Shown: one piece after another, positions 26,221 to 41,557 of the stretch
Layout: every line of letters begins with the position of its first letter
How positions within the stretch are numbered: the stretch's first letter is position 1
DNA from: Populus alba
Lineage: Eukaryota; Streptophyta; Magnoliopsida; Malpighiales; Salicaceae
DNA length: 64,000 nucleotides
Direction: 5' to 3'
NCBI RefSeq assembly: GCF_005239225.2
Contig: NC_133290.1
Coordinates: 12,966,204 to 13,030,203 of the forward strand
Translations under genes and position numbers: made by a program
The notes under the pieces: generated by a model
What the model was told of the DNA's origin: nothing
Databases searched by the model: none
What the model saw: only the letters and a program-made list of their open reading frames with translations

Positions 26221-27325
26221 TCAACTATATGGTGACAATATTGTTTTTAAATTATAAATATAAATATTTGTAAAACCTTGACTTTAAGTTTAAATTGTTA
26301 ATATTATTTATAAATAATCCTATTATTTGAATTTTCTATGTTCATGTAGATTTTCATGTTCATATTTTTTTTGGAATACCCTTTTTTAATGCGACGAGCG
26401 AATTTGGGTTGGATCGATATGATCACATATAGGCCTATCAAGTGCGAGGGATAGTCTTTGGACCCATTTCAATCAACAGAATCTTGAACAAGTTTATACT
26501 TATCAATTTCTCACCTTCCCTGCAGGTCTAATGCTTGTTTTTCAAAAGTGAAAATTGTTCCTTGTTACCAAGTCCAAGTCTTAAATCATTGTCTTAAGTT
26601 ATAATAATATTTTATCTTTAATAACAAATGAGCATATGCCAATTTAGACAAACTCTTAGCACGTAAACACATTAAACACCTTTATCATTAAAAATAAACA
26701 TGAAGCAACTTATCTTAGATAAAATGTATAGGGTGATTATTATCTTCTTTATCATATAACCAGCTCTTTACCTAGAGCTTTTTCTATTTTTAACAATTTT
26801 TACATTTAATTTACTAAGATGTCCTATGGGACACTAGGTGTGTCTTAACATTAAGGCCTTGTATGTTTCATGGAAACCACTTTTCAATAAGTTATTTTCC
26901 AAACTTTTTCATGTTCGGTGAACTCTAGAATGGTAGTTTTCAACTAAAGAAAAAATAAGTTTTTCTAAAAGAAAAGTGTTTCCCTCTTCTTAGCTTCAAA
27001 AAAGGCTTCCCTTTCTTTAACAAAAAAAAAAACCTCATACAGATCCACCTTGCATAAATCAAGATTGAAGCTTCTTTGAATCCCTATAATTTCAGGTAAT
27101 CCTCTCCCTCAAATCCCTTTCTTTATCACCTTTTCCTCTTGTTTTTGTTATATATTATTTATTTTCTTCTTTTAATTGGATTTTTTAGCTGTGATTGTGG
27201 AGTGGGTCTTGGAATCTTGTTAATTTTGGATCTTGTTCCTATTTCTCAAATCATCTTAAATTCACTAGAAAGGTTAATTTTTTTTTTATTATTATTATCA
27301 ACTATTCTTATTATACATTAAAAGT
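26221..27325. other. Unique AT-rich spacer, no gene recognised
   Basis: It separates block 1 from the block 2-3 duplication. A MITE-like stretch with GAAAACCACTTTTC and AAAGTGTTTCCC sits near 26870-27000. No coding exon is recognised. Confidence 0.45.
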
Positions 27326-28102
27326 AGAATTTTCCAAATAATATTACTATTATGTTTGAATTGGATATACTTGTTCAAAAACAACACCTAAGATATTTTA
27401 GAAAATTATGATGTTAAACTACCTTTTAAGATGGTCAAATTCTTCGGTAAAAGGTCTTTATAGGAATTCATTCATCATTAGCTTAATTGTAATGCAATAT
27501 GTGATTTGATACTAGCAGTAATTTTCTTGGGTAAAATTATGAACCCTAAAGAAAAAAAAAAACCTACGAGAAGTAGACAAGTCTTTGTGGGAATTCATTC
27601 ATCATTAGCTTAATCGCAGTGCAATATGTGATCAGGTACTAGAAATAATTTTTCTAGGTAGAATTATTAAGCCAAAAAAAAAACTAAGGTAAATAAATAA
27701 CATAAATAAATCTTTCATATTTTTTGACACATACATATATCCTTTTGTTCTCCAATTGAGGGATATGACAATTGAATGTCTTTATCATAAGATTTTGTTA
27801 ATAAATGAAAGATGGTAAGCTAGGCTTCACAGCATTACCTGCACTCTCAAAAAACTTAATGTACAGTAACCTAATCAGTTGTCACACAACAAAAGGTAAA
27901 AAACAGAGCCATAAATAACATATAAATAGAAAAACAAAAATACTAAAGCAACTAAACAAAATCAATAGAAAGTAGATAAAAACCAAAAACCATTCCAAAA
28001 TATTCTAAAACAAAACCATTTATTTTTATTTTTATTTTCTTATTTCAATCACTAGATTAGTGGCATAAAAAAAATGACACGATTTGGTGACATTCGATAC
28101 TT
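27326..28102. other. Shared downstream flank of subtilase copy 2
   Basis: Non-coding, AT-rich and present in block 3 at 46712-47486. It contains an internal duplicated motif (GAATTCATTCATCATTAGCTTAAT near 27470 and 27590). Block 1 lacks it. Confidence 0.6.
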
Positions 28103-28217
28103 GTCATGACATGGAACGGGAATTTGAAGATCGATTTGGTGACCATGGAGATATATAGATCTCTACACGCTGGCCTTCCACCTACAAATCCAGACGCCTG
28201 GTCAGTGTCCTTCAACC

Positions 28218-31627
<3,410 letters not shown>

Positions 31628-31705
31628 GTTTGCTTTGCTTTTTGCTCAATAAGAGAACAACGATTAGCTTGCCTTTTTTTACATTCTGTAACCTTTGAGC
31701 TTGGG

Positions 31706-31711
31706 CTTATA
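31706..31711 (-). promoter_or_regulatory. Candidate TATA box, subtilase copy 2
   Basis: TATAAG in ACCTATAAGCCC, about 80 bp upstream of the ATG and conserved with copy 3. Confidence 0.45.
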
Positions 31712-32639
31712 GGTGATTTCATCTCTTTCGTGGAAATTTGGTGACCTCAAAAAGGAACCCCTCTGGGTCAATAATTGGTTTACAGCTAGTCAACCCTTCT
31801 CTCCTCCATTTCTCTCACCCTCCAAAGCACTTACGTCGAAGCTTCAAAGAAGAAAAGCCGAAGTCTCAGAAACACTCTCAATAGTCTTAATTTTGTCATT
31901 ACATAATTTTGCATACTGATTTTACTCTTAAACTTTAAAAACTACTTGTTTTGTTAACGACTTGCATTCATCTTTAAGGCTTTTCAATTATGTTTTTATT
32001 AAAAAATATATTCTAAATTGCACTTTTTTTCTATTAAAAAAATAGCATCATTTTACAAGTACTTAACGTTTTTCATTAAATAATTTTAACGGGAACTGGA
32101 AAATCAAGATAATTTATGGGAAAATTGATAAATAAAAATTAGTGAAATATCTACTCATGGGCTTTAATGGATGTCCTTGTATGCTTACACATGGGCCTCA
32201 ATTTTGTCTTGCTATTTTTTTAAGTGGGTCCTATCCCACTTGAAAAGATCTACTCAAAGATAGCATGGCATGATTTTTAAGTCGTCTTATCCCAAAAAAT
32301 AAAAAGAAAAATGAGAATGGTATGTACATGATATTATTTTCAAAATTTATTAATTTTTAGGGGTGAGAATTTGATCATAGGATGCCCACGAAAATACTCT
32401 TTCAAGCTACTATTTTAATTATTAAGTTGCTAGTTGCCTTCAACCAATAAGTTTTTATTATTATTTTTTTAGCTTATAAGAGGTAATGTTAGCTTTATGA
32501 ATCAATTTCCAGTTTAAAAAAATTAGTACGAGTTGATTTTTTATTTTTTATGTTATTTTTTAGAATTGATTGTTTTTAATTTTATCTTTTAACATTGATT
32601 TTATTTGGAAATTGAACTTCATAAATCTTTTTAATTTAT

Positions 32640-33130
32640 TTTATAAATGGTTATTTATGATACAAATTATAGGTTTGGAGAGTTAGCCCAAATTGAATCA
32701 GGTTATTCTTTTTTAAAAAAAATCTTTTCTTTTTAGTTTTGACCTTCAATATTTAGTAGATTGAGAATTTGGTTTCTTGATTTTTCTCTCTTTTTATTAA
32801 GTTATTTTGGTATCATGACAATGATTATGAATTTACTGGGTTAACCCAGATTAACTTAATTTTTTCTTTTATTTTTTTTATAACCTGTTTCTTTTTCAAT
32901 TTTGTCATCCAACAATAAGTTGGTTGAGAACTGGGCTTCGTGATGTTTTTTTCAATTTGTTTTTTATGGGTTAATTTCATTCTCGTAACTCGGGTGGTGG
33001 GTTTACCTGGGTTAACTTGAGTCATTTTTTGTTATTCTTTTAAAATTGAATTGTTTTTGTTATTTTTGTCCTTCAATATTTTTTGTTATTGAAAATTATG
33101 CTTTCTAATTTGTTTTGTAGGTCAGTTAGG
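32640..33130. repeat. Dispersed repeat with GGGTTAACCC-type motifs (also 52150-52630)
   Basis: Non-coding sequence rich in GGTTAACCCAG and CTTCAATATTTAGTAGATTGAGAA blocks. It resembles the interior of Helitron-like repeats elsewhere in the window (34290-34560, where TTAACCC and AAACC blocks recur). It is part of the ancestral duplication because block 3 has it too. Ends not resolved. Confidence 0.4.
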
Positions 33131-33562
33131 GTTGGTATGAGTTGTTCTAATATGTTATCGTCTTAATATTTAAAAAGATATTGTCTAATATAAATCAAAT
33201 TTTGAGTTCATTATTTTTATGTTAAAAATCTATTAATAACACTTTCATATTTTTTTAAACTTAAAAAGAATAATTTGACCCGCAGCATAGCATGTGCCAA
33301 ACATTTAGCATGGTCTATGTTGTGGCTTGGGAAAAAAATAATATTTTTTTTCTTTTTATTATCTTAGATTTGAATAAAGAAAAAAATAATTGATCACGAA
33401 TACTGAAGTCTAAAATTATGTAAAAAATAAAAATTGCATAGAATGTACACACAGAAACACTTAATTTATTGATTTTGTTCTTCACTATTGTGGGCTGAGA
33501 TGACCAGAGCAGAGTTTATGGCTTGTGATGGGTTGGGCCATTGTGGGCTCATTCTGCAGTGC

Positions 33563-33823
33563 CTAACAGTATACGAAATCCAGGGCCTCATCCACTAAGC
33601 TTCGGGAAACGATATTCACATGCACATGCTTTTGGCTAGCTAGTGGCAATTCACTCACGGACTCGATGAAATCCTGCAAGATCAGCGAGAAAGGGAGAAG
33701 AATGGCAGTACTCTTAGCCACTGAATGGAGCCCGCGACCTTGAAGAACAGGGCGTAATTGCACGATGAATCGTAGCTTGAGAGCCCTAGGAAGATCCACA
33801 GACACTGAGCACAGAGGGCACAT
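33563..33823 (-). CDS. Small ORF of unknown function, duplicated (copy a)
   Basis: An 86-codon ORF starting MCPLCSVSVDLPRALKLRF and ending VDEALDFVYC. The copy at 53064-53321 differs by a few substitutions and a 3-bp in-frame indel (HVHVNIVSR against HVHVIVSR) and stays open. A TTGCAG/GATTTC acceptor-like sequence lies inside, so the real structure may be spliced or a fragment of a larger gene. I do not recognise the family, and no transmembrane or catalytic motif is visible. Confidence 0.3.
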   Translation of the reverse strand: MCPLCSVSVDLPRALKLRFIVQLRPVLQGRGLHSVAKSTAILLPFSLILQDFIESVSELPLASQKHVHVNIVSRSLVDEALDFVYC

Positions 33824-33955
33824 GACACTGGTTTTGATTCTCAGTACTGCAATGTGTTAAAGAAGACAGCATGGGGTAGGGTCACTGTCGTGTTGCTGTT
33901 AGTCATTTCTTCAAAATGGAATATTGGTAGAGTCATTACAACCTATTTCATATAA

Positions 33956-35589
33956 CTAGCCTTGGTACCCGCACGATGTCGCGGGTCATTTTTTTTGTAT
34001 AAAAATATTAAAAAAAATAAAAATTTAAAAATCTTGGGTTTTTTTGTAAGGCCATACATAAAGAATTTTGAGTTTGGCTGCAACGTCTGACCTAGAAGTA
34101 ATATTAATAATAAAATTAAACTTGCATGACCCAAGTTTAAGTGAACCTGATTGCAACACTGGACTCAAGAATATTGGATGTGGGTCTGGCTATAAGGTCG
34201 TGTCATAAAAGTGTGATAATTAAATAGACTAATTAAAAAAAACAAAGAAAAAAAATTAACAGGAAGGAAAAAACTAATGAAGAAAAAGAAAAAGAAAAAT
34301 GAATTAAGTGGGTTAACCCTTTAAACCAGGTTATGCCGTAAAACCTTGGATTCGCGTAATGAAAGTTTGACTGGGCTAACTCATCAAATCAAGTTAACAT
34401 GTCAAGCCTAGGATATGTATCATGAAAGTATAAAAGTCTAATAATTAAATAGAAAGAAAATTAACTTTAACAAATTAACTAAATGAAAAAAATAACTCTT
34501 TAAATCAAGTCAACCCATCAAACCCGAGATCCGTATCATGAAAATCTGATAACTAAATAAAAAAAATTTAACATTAACAAACCAAATCAAAAAAAAAAAT
34601 TCATAAAAAAAAATTAAAAAGAAAAAAACAAAGCTAATATTGTAGTAATCCATAGTGTTTTTTATTTTTATTTTTTTGAAAAAAGCTACAAAGCTAAGTT
34701 TTCAACCAGATCAATATAAAAAAAATGACAAAGACTATTTTTTTTAAAATCAATTTTGGGTAAAATAAATGAAAAAAAAAACATGTAAAAAAAAGAAAAA
34801 AAAAGCGGAAAAAAAAAAAACACGTTGGGAAAGCTACAGTGTTTTAAAGAAATAAACAAAAAAACTACAATTTCAACCAATTCAATAGTAAAAAAATAAA
34901 ATCAACAAAAAAAATTCTGAAAAAAAATGCAAAAATTGACAATTTGAAAAAAAATAAAAAAAAACATGTGGGGAAAGCTAAATCTAGATTATCATTCAGC
35001 TCAATATTGAAAAAATAAATTCGATAAATATAATTTTTTAAAAAAATATATAGAGAAACACTGCAGCAAAACAAAAACTATGTAGGGGAAACACTGTAGC
35101 AATCCATATTATTTTAAAAAAAACTACAAAGCTAAATTCTCAACCAACTTAATATATAAAAAAAAAAATCTACAAAGATCATGTTGAAAAAAAAAATCAT
35201 AAAAAGAAAAAAAAACCAATGTATGAGAATATTATAGCAATCCACAATGTTTTAAAGAAAAAAACTATATAGTTAAATTTTTAACCAGCTTAATATTTAA
35301 AAAAATTAGTAAAGATAATTTTGAAAAAAAAAATTAAAAAAAAGAAAAAAAAAAAGACAAAGAAGTCAATTTTAGGTAAAAAAAAAAAAAAAAAAAAACA
35401 TGTAACAAAAAAAAGAAGAAACAAAAGCAAAAAAAAAAAATAATAATAATAAGCTATAGTTAAAAAACTGCTACAGGAAAAAAAAGAAAAAAAACATGTA
35501 AAAAAAAAAAAACTGCCTTCTGTAAAAAAAAAAAAAAAAAAAATCACAGCTGCTACAGTGATTTTCCCACGCGTTTTAGAGTTCTTTAA
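33956..35589 (-). mobile_element. Helitron-like non-autonomous element, 1.63 kb
   Basis: Block 3 keeps the empty site: CATATAA/TGCTTG at 53447-53459. In block 2 the two halves are separated by 1634 bp. On the minus strand the 3' end reads ACCCGC-(8 nt)-GCGGGT, a 6-bp GC-rich hairpin, then a short spacer and CTAG, followed by host T. The host dinucleotide is A/T with no required duplication. These are Helitron 3'-end hallmarks. The 5' end begins TTAAAG, not the canonical TC. No Rep/helicase is encoded. Confidence 0.65.
34620..35330. repeat. Diverged tandem repeat (about 120-150 bp) inside the Helitron-like element
   Basis: Roughly five units, each with a block like CAATCCA-AGTGTTTTAAA, then CTACAAAGCTAAATT, then AACCAGCTCAATAT, then A-rich runs. 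The A-runs create long phenylalanine-rich ORFs on the minus strand, which are artefacts. Confidence 0.6.
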
Positions 35590-35636
35590 TGCTTGTCTCA
35601 CTTGTTTGACAATGACTTGAGCAGCACCACAGTTCC

Positions 35637-36017
35637 TGTTTATTTTTTTGAAGGTTTTGAGAAGAAGAATATGCTTAAATGTCCAGAGAAGATGAAGAAA
35701 TTCTTGTGTATTTTCTATATATTTTTCAATGCAGCAAACTCTGCTTTTATATATATATTATATGTAACTGATTCCGGTATTTTAGGAATCAAGATCATCT
35801 CATCTATCCACTAATGGAGGGTCACGATTCTTACACATGTAAGAATGATTTGTAACAGTTTTTGTAACAGTAAAAACTGATATAATTGTCATAACGATTT
35901 TAACTGACTCTTTAACTGTTTTAACAGAATTTTTTCAATTTCTTCATCCTTCTTCCTTCAGTCTACGTAGTCTTCTTCTAAGACTTCAATCACAAGTAAT
36001 CAGCTTAGCTTTCAGCA
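35637..36017 (-). repeat. Copia 3' LTR (381 bp)
   Basis: It pairs with 42691-43071 at high but not full identity, with scattered substitutions and small indels, so insertion is not very recent. The last pol codons run a few bases into it. Confidence 0.95.
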
Positions 36018-39000
36018 ACATCTCCTAAGCTGTTTACTGATTTAACTCCAAGATTTAGTCTTAGTTTCTTGAATCTGTCTCTGGGTAGTGCTTTTGTGAA
36101 GATGTCTGCAAGTTGTTCTTCACTTCTGCAGAACTTCACATTAATTACTCCTTCTTGCAAAGCCTCCCTTATGAAATGATACTTCATGTTTATGTGTCTT
36201 GTTCTTTGATGAAAAACTAGATTTTTGGCCATTGAAATTGTTGACATATTATCACAGAACAAGGGTGTTGCCTTAGCTTGCATTTTACCAAAATCATCAA
36301 GAACAAACCGTAACCAAATGGCCTGAGTAGTTGCTTCAGATGCTGAGACATACTCAGCTTCTAAAGTTGATAATGCTATTGTGTTTTGTTTCATATAAGA
36401 CCAGGAGAATGCTCCACTTCCAAAGCTAAATGCATAGCCCGAAGTGCTCCTGCTATCATCTTTACTTCTTGCCCAATCTGCATCATAAAATCCAATGAGA
36501 GTTGCTGATTGATCCCTTACATATTCAATCACATAGCTGAGAGTTCCTTGCACATATCTTAGAACTCTTTTTGCAGCTCCCATGTGAATCTTGGTAAGTC
36601 CAGCCATGAACCGTGATAATAAACTTGCAACATACATTAGATCAGGTCTTGTAGCTGTCAAATATAGTAAACTTCCTGTTATTTTTCTATAAAGTTCTTC
36701 ATCAGCCAACTCACTCCCATCCACCTTCTTCAGCTTCTCACCAGTGGCCAAGGGAATGGAGACTGGTTTGCAATCATCAAGTCCAAACTTACTAAGCAGG
36801 GATTTGGCATATTTCCCTTGATGAATAAACACCCCTTGATTGGTTTGCAGTATTCTCATGCCAATAAAATGATAAAGGAGTCCAAGATCAGACATCTCAT
36901 ACCTTTGCATCATTTCCTTTTTAAATTCACTGAGCATCCTCTCATTGCTGCCAGTGTACACAATGTCATCAACATAGATTGAGACAATGATCAAATTACC
37001 TTCCATGTCTGATCTTGTATACAAAGTAGCTTCACTTGTGCTCCTTTTGAATTTGCATATAGAGAGGTATGCATCAATTTCACTATACTAGGCCCTCGGT
37101 ACCTGCTTTAATCCATACAAGGCCTTCTTTAGTTTGTAAACTTTGTGTCTTGCATTCTTTACTTCAAACCCTTCAGGCTGCTCAACATATACTTCTTCTT
37201 TAAGAACACCATTTAGGAATGCTGATTTAACATCCAATTGAAACAATTTCCACCCCTTTTGTGTTGCAAGTGCAATGAGAGTCCGGATTATGTCTAACCT
37301 TGCTACTGGTGCAAATGTTTCATTTTAGTCAATTCTGGATTTTTGTGCATATCCTTTTGCTACAAGGCGAGCCTTATGTTTTTGAACTGTTCCATCAAGA
37401 TGAAGCTTAGTTTTGTACACCCATTTCACTCCTATCATAGTTTTATCACTTGGTCTCTCCACCAATTCCCAAGTATTGTTCTGCTCTATCACTTCCAATT
37501 CTTCCTTCATAGCCTTCTGCCAGGCTTTATTTCCAAAAGCTTCTTGATAGTTCTCAGGTTCTATGATGCACATGTGACACCTTGCATGTATGTCTTCCAA
37601 GGTTTTTAATTTTACTAGAGTAGAGCTCGGTGAAGATTGTTGACTGTTATCACTGTCAATCTTCTCAACTAACTCTCCAACTGTAGAATTTTGATTGCAA
37701 TGTTCAACATTATCGGGTTGGACTGCAGCAGAGTGTTCCTCAGAATTTTCACCTTCAACTTCACCCCCTTCATGATTGAAAGACAAGTGGCTTTGGTTCA
37801 TCAAATTTCTTTCCCAATTCCATGCTCTATCTTCACTGAAAATCACACTTCTTGAAAGAACAATCTTCTCAGTTTTCAGGTCATATATTCTATACCCTTT
37901 CTCACAGCTACCATACCCAACAAACACTCTCTTTCCAGCTTTGCTATCCCATTTCTGCCTTAGTGATGATGGGATATGTGTGTAGCACAAGCAACCGAAC
38001 ACCTTTAGATGTTTGATTCCTGGCTTCCTTCCCGTAAAGGCTTCAAAATGAGTCTTTTCAGTAACAGATGTTGTGTAACATCTTTTCTGAATATACACAG
38101 TTGTATTCACAGCTTCTGCCCAGAAGATTATTGACATTTCTTTCTCTATTAGCATGGATCTTGCCATTTCACAAATTGTTTTATTTCTCCTCTCTGCAAC
38201 TCCATTCTATTAAGGAGAGTATCAAACTGTCAGTTGCCTCTCCGTTCCTTGTTTTACACAGAATTCTTTAAACTCTTTTGAAGTATATTCATTACCTCTG
38301 TCACTTATCAGCTTCTTTAATTTATATCCACTTTGCAACTCAACAAATGCCTTAAATTTCTTGAACACATTGAGTGCATTAGATTTGTTTCTGAGGAAAT
38401 ATACCCAACACATTCTTGAGTAATCGTCAATGAATGTGATGAAGTATCTGTTTCCTCCTATGGATTCATTCTGCATTGGTCCACACAGATTAGTGTGGAT
38501 TAATTCAAGTGGATCACTTGCTCTCCACGCTTGCTCTTTGTCGAATTTCTCCCTGTGATGTTTGCCTGATGCACAGCCTGCACAAACATCTTCTACTTCT
38601 GTCAGAACAGGAAGCCCGCATACCATCTCCTTCTGCTGCATCTTCTTCATGCTGGCAAAATTCAAGTGTCCTAGTCTTCTATGCCATATCCAGGAATCCT
38701 CAGTCACTGAAGCTTTCCTTGCTGCAGGTGTGATGGATTCAAGTGAAAGTGGGAAGCATCGATTTCCTCTCATGATCACTATTGCTATAACATTGTTGAG
38801 GCTTTCATCTTCAAATATTACTGCTTTGTTATCTCCAAACAGAATGTAATAACCATGCTCCATCACATGCCCTACACTCAATAGGTTTTCATCCAATCCA
38901 GGAACAAGTAGTACCTCTTTTATGTATCTTTTCCCATGTTGAGTTTCTACAACCAATGTGCCTTTGCCAGTTGCTTGCACAAGGTCTCCTGAGCCCATCT

Positions 39001-39139
39001 TTACTTTGCAGGTTACTATTCTATCGATGTTGATTAGTTCAGATTCTTGAGAGGTCATGTGGTTGTTGTAAGCATTATCCACAAACCATACCTTTCTGTC
39101 TTGCAGACTTGTAGAATGGCAAGCATAGAACATGGTTCC
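36005..39139 (-). pseudogene. Copia pol remnant (protease, integrase, RT, RNase H)
   Basis: Open pieces are 38222-39133, 37325-38167 and 36005-37024. The protease region reads WFVDNAYNNHMT, where Copia proteases have a D-S/T-G triad, so the active site is damaged. The GAG-pre-integrase zinc region (HRRLGHLNF and CAGCASGKHH) is present. The first integrase Asp lies in HTNLCGP, where Asn replaces Asp; a later DDYSR and DRGNEYTS are kept. RT has the YVDD motif (SIYVDDIVYT). RNase H has DADWARSKDDSRSTSGY and the ALSTLEAEYVS block. Stops at 38222, 38210, 38207, 37325 and 37088 interrupt it. Four of these five stops and the Asp-to-Asn change fit C-to-T or G-to-A transitions, as expected of methylated decay. 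Confidence 0.9.
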
Positions 39140-41557
39140 TGTTGAAACCCTTTTTTTGGTCCCCGTATAAGAAACAAGAAAAAAAATTATTTAAAAAAAA
39201 ATTAATTAATAATAATAATAATAAAAATATATCAAAAATATATCAATGAATCGAAATTTGACAGTATATCATTGACCAGTGAGAGCCTTTTTTATTAAGG
39301 AAATTTTATTAGAGGAAGAAAAGTACAAAATCAGATGTTTATGGACTCAATTAAATTTTATTGAAAGTTTAATTGAATTATTGGAGGGTTTGATTGCAAG
39401 AAAATTTGATTTTAAAGTCAATTTGGGGTTTTAATTGGAAGAAATTGAAGTTCTGGCGTCAAATTATATTTTTTAGAGTTGATTGGGTCAAATTAGGGGC
39501 TTAATTGCATGCATATTGAAGTCTGGTGGCCAATTAAGGACTTAATCGAAGAAATCCAAAACCAAGGACTACAATGAAAAAGCGCGCAAATTGAGGGGCT
39601 GATCTGAAATTGAATGCATTCTGGCGCCTGTTTTCATTTAAATGAAACAGCGCGTTTTGGTCAAAACGGCGCCGTTTCATGCATTTTCAAAAAAAAAAAA
39701 GGGCAAACAGTGTCGTTGTGAACGACACCATAAGCTTTCTTCTTCCCCTGCACACGCAAAGAGCAAGGGAAGAAGAAGCATTTTTCCCCTGTTTTCTATT
39801 CCCCCCTCTCTCTCTGTCCCAAAACCCGAAAACCCAACGACGACCCGACTTGTCCCTTCACTAACACCACTAAGCCCTCGCACTAAAAGCACCATACCCT
39901 GCGAACAACTCCCCGGCTCACCTTACCCTGCACCATGACAAGGGTAAGGTGGCCCTCCCCTCCTCTGCCTATAAATACCAGAGGAGGGAGTGCCGAAAGA
40001 AGGGAGAAAAGAGAGGAGAAAAAGGGAGGAAGCTGGGAATGATTTTTAAGGGAAACCAAGAGAAAGAACTGAGAGTTTATTAAAGAGACCGAAAAAGAGA
40101 AAGACTGGGAGAGAAGGGAAAGCTGGAACCACCTGAGGGAAGTATTACAGAAAAAGGGAGGGGAATATTTGGGGAAGGCAGAGGAGGGAAAGGGAAACCG
40201 GCAAAGGAGGCAGAGAAGAGAAAGGGAAGTGACAAGAATATATTTATACCGGAGAAGAAGAACAACCGCAGCTGCCATCATGCTTCCTCTCCACCGCCAC
40301 AGCACACCACCTGACCACCGCTGACACTGCCATCTCCAACCGCCACTGACAGCCACAAAGGGAAAGAGGAGAAGAAGAGCAGACAATGAAAAAAAGGTAG
40401 AGGAGAGGGTGGCTGAGAAGAGAAACAGAGGAAACAGGAGACAAGGAAAGAGAACAGTCGCCGCCTACACCACCACCCCTGCCACATCCGCTGTCGCCAG
40501 CGTCGCCATCGCTCCAGGTAATTTTCTCCCCTCCCCTGTCTGTTTTTCGCTTCAGCTTCATTTGCATGCAAAACGTTTACGTTCTGCAGCAAATGAAGAT
40601 TTAGCACAATAACTAGCTAATTATATTTTTTACTGGTTACTGTGCTGCGTACAGTAACCAACCCCTTTCATTGGTTACAGGCTGGAACATCAGCCCAGCC
40701 CATACGGCTAGGTTGAGTCCAGCCCACAATATATGGGCCGGGTCATGCTCAGCCCAGGATGGTTGGGCCAAATTTGGCCCCTTTTTTTTTGTTAAAAAAA
40801 ATGCAAAAAAATATTTGTTTGTAATTTTACAAGTTTCCGTGTATTTTTTATGTCATTTTGATTAACATCAAGCAGTGTTTTTATGTTGCTAAAAATACAA
40901 AATCCGATATTAAAATACCCGGTTTTCATCAAAATTTCCAAAAATACAAAAAAAAAGAAAAAAAAAGAAAAAAATGTTTTTGTGCATACGGCCAAGTGTC
41001 TCCAAGCTAAAAAATCATATTGTGTTTTTTATATACACCAAAAATCAATGTTTGCATGTATTTTGGCTTTAATAACCAGTTTATTAAAGTCAAGAGAACA
41101 TTGGCCAAAATTTCAAAAACAAACAAAAATTTTATTTTGTTTATCTCTTAGTATCCGGGGCATGATATTACACGTATTGTGTATTCCGGATATTTAATTC
41201 TTTTTTTCGGACAATAGAACCTGGGGTATGACATTACACGTAATGCATATTCTGAACAATAAGAAACCACAACATGACTTAGATTTTATTAGACAAAACA
41301 ATGCAACCTACCGTAGGTAGGGAGTAGTTGGGGTGTTAACACCTTCCCTTTACCCAACTAGTCTCCGTACCTAATCTCTAAAGACCAGTTAGGGTTCCTA
41401 ACAACTAGAATACTAGGTGGCGACTTCCGGTTCATTTTTCACCGCTAAGAGACAAAGAATTCCTTGTCTCACCATATTTTTCACAATAGATAGATACATA
41501 CCACACCTTCATACATGGGGTGGTGGGTGATCGCCGCAACGTCGCACACGTGCGACA
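39140..41557 (+). mobile_element. Solo LTR (2418 bp), Ogre/Tat-like, nested in the Copia element
   Basis: It starts TGTTGAAACCC and ends CGTGCGACA, flanked by GTTCC at 39135-39139 and 41558-41562. There are no coding domains and no second LTR, so it is a solo LTR produced by unequal recombination. Long size, a plus-strand promoter-like part, and a tail with CTAGGTGGCGACTTCCGG and CGTCGCACACGTGCGACA resemble LTRs of Tat/Ogre-type Ty3 elements; the family is inferred. It separates gag from pol of the host Copia. Confidence 0.8.
39970..39977 (+). promoter_or_regulatory. TATA box of the solo LTR promoter
   Basis: TATAAATA lies within an inverted repeat, CTCCTCTG upstream and CAGAGGAG downstream. 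The following purine-rich leader (39980-40260) and GC-rich section suit the R-U5 part of a long plant LTR. Confidence 0.5.

Noticed and set aside
34686..35601. Several long minus-strand ORFs rich in Phe
   Set aside because: They are produced by A-runs and tandem units inside the Helitron-like element and have no protein-like composition.
39642..40612. Overlapping ORFs of 60-167 codons on both strands
   Set aside because: They lie in the GC- and purine-rich leader of the solo LTR; frames overlap on both strands and no domain is present.
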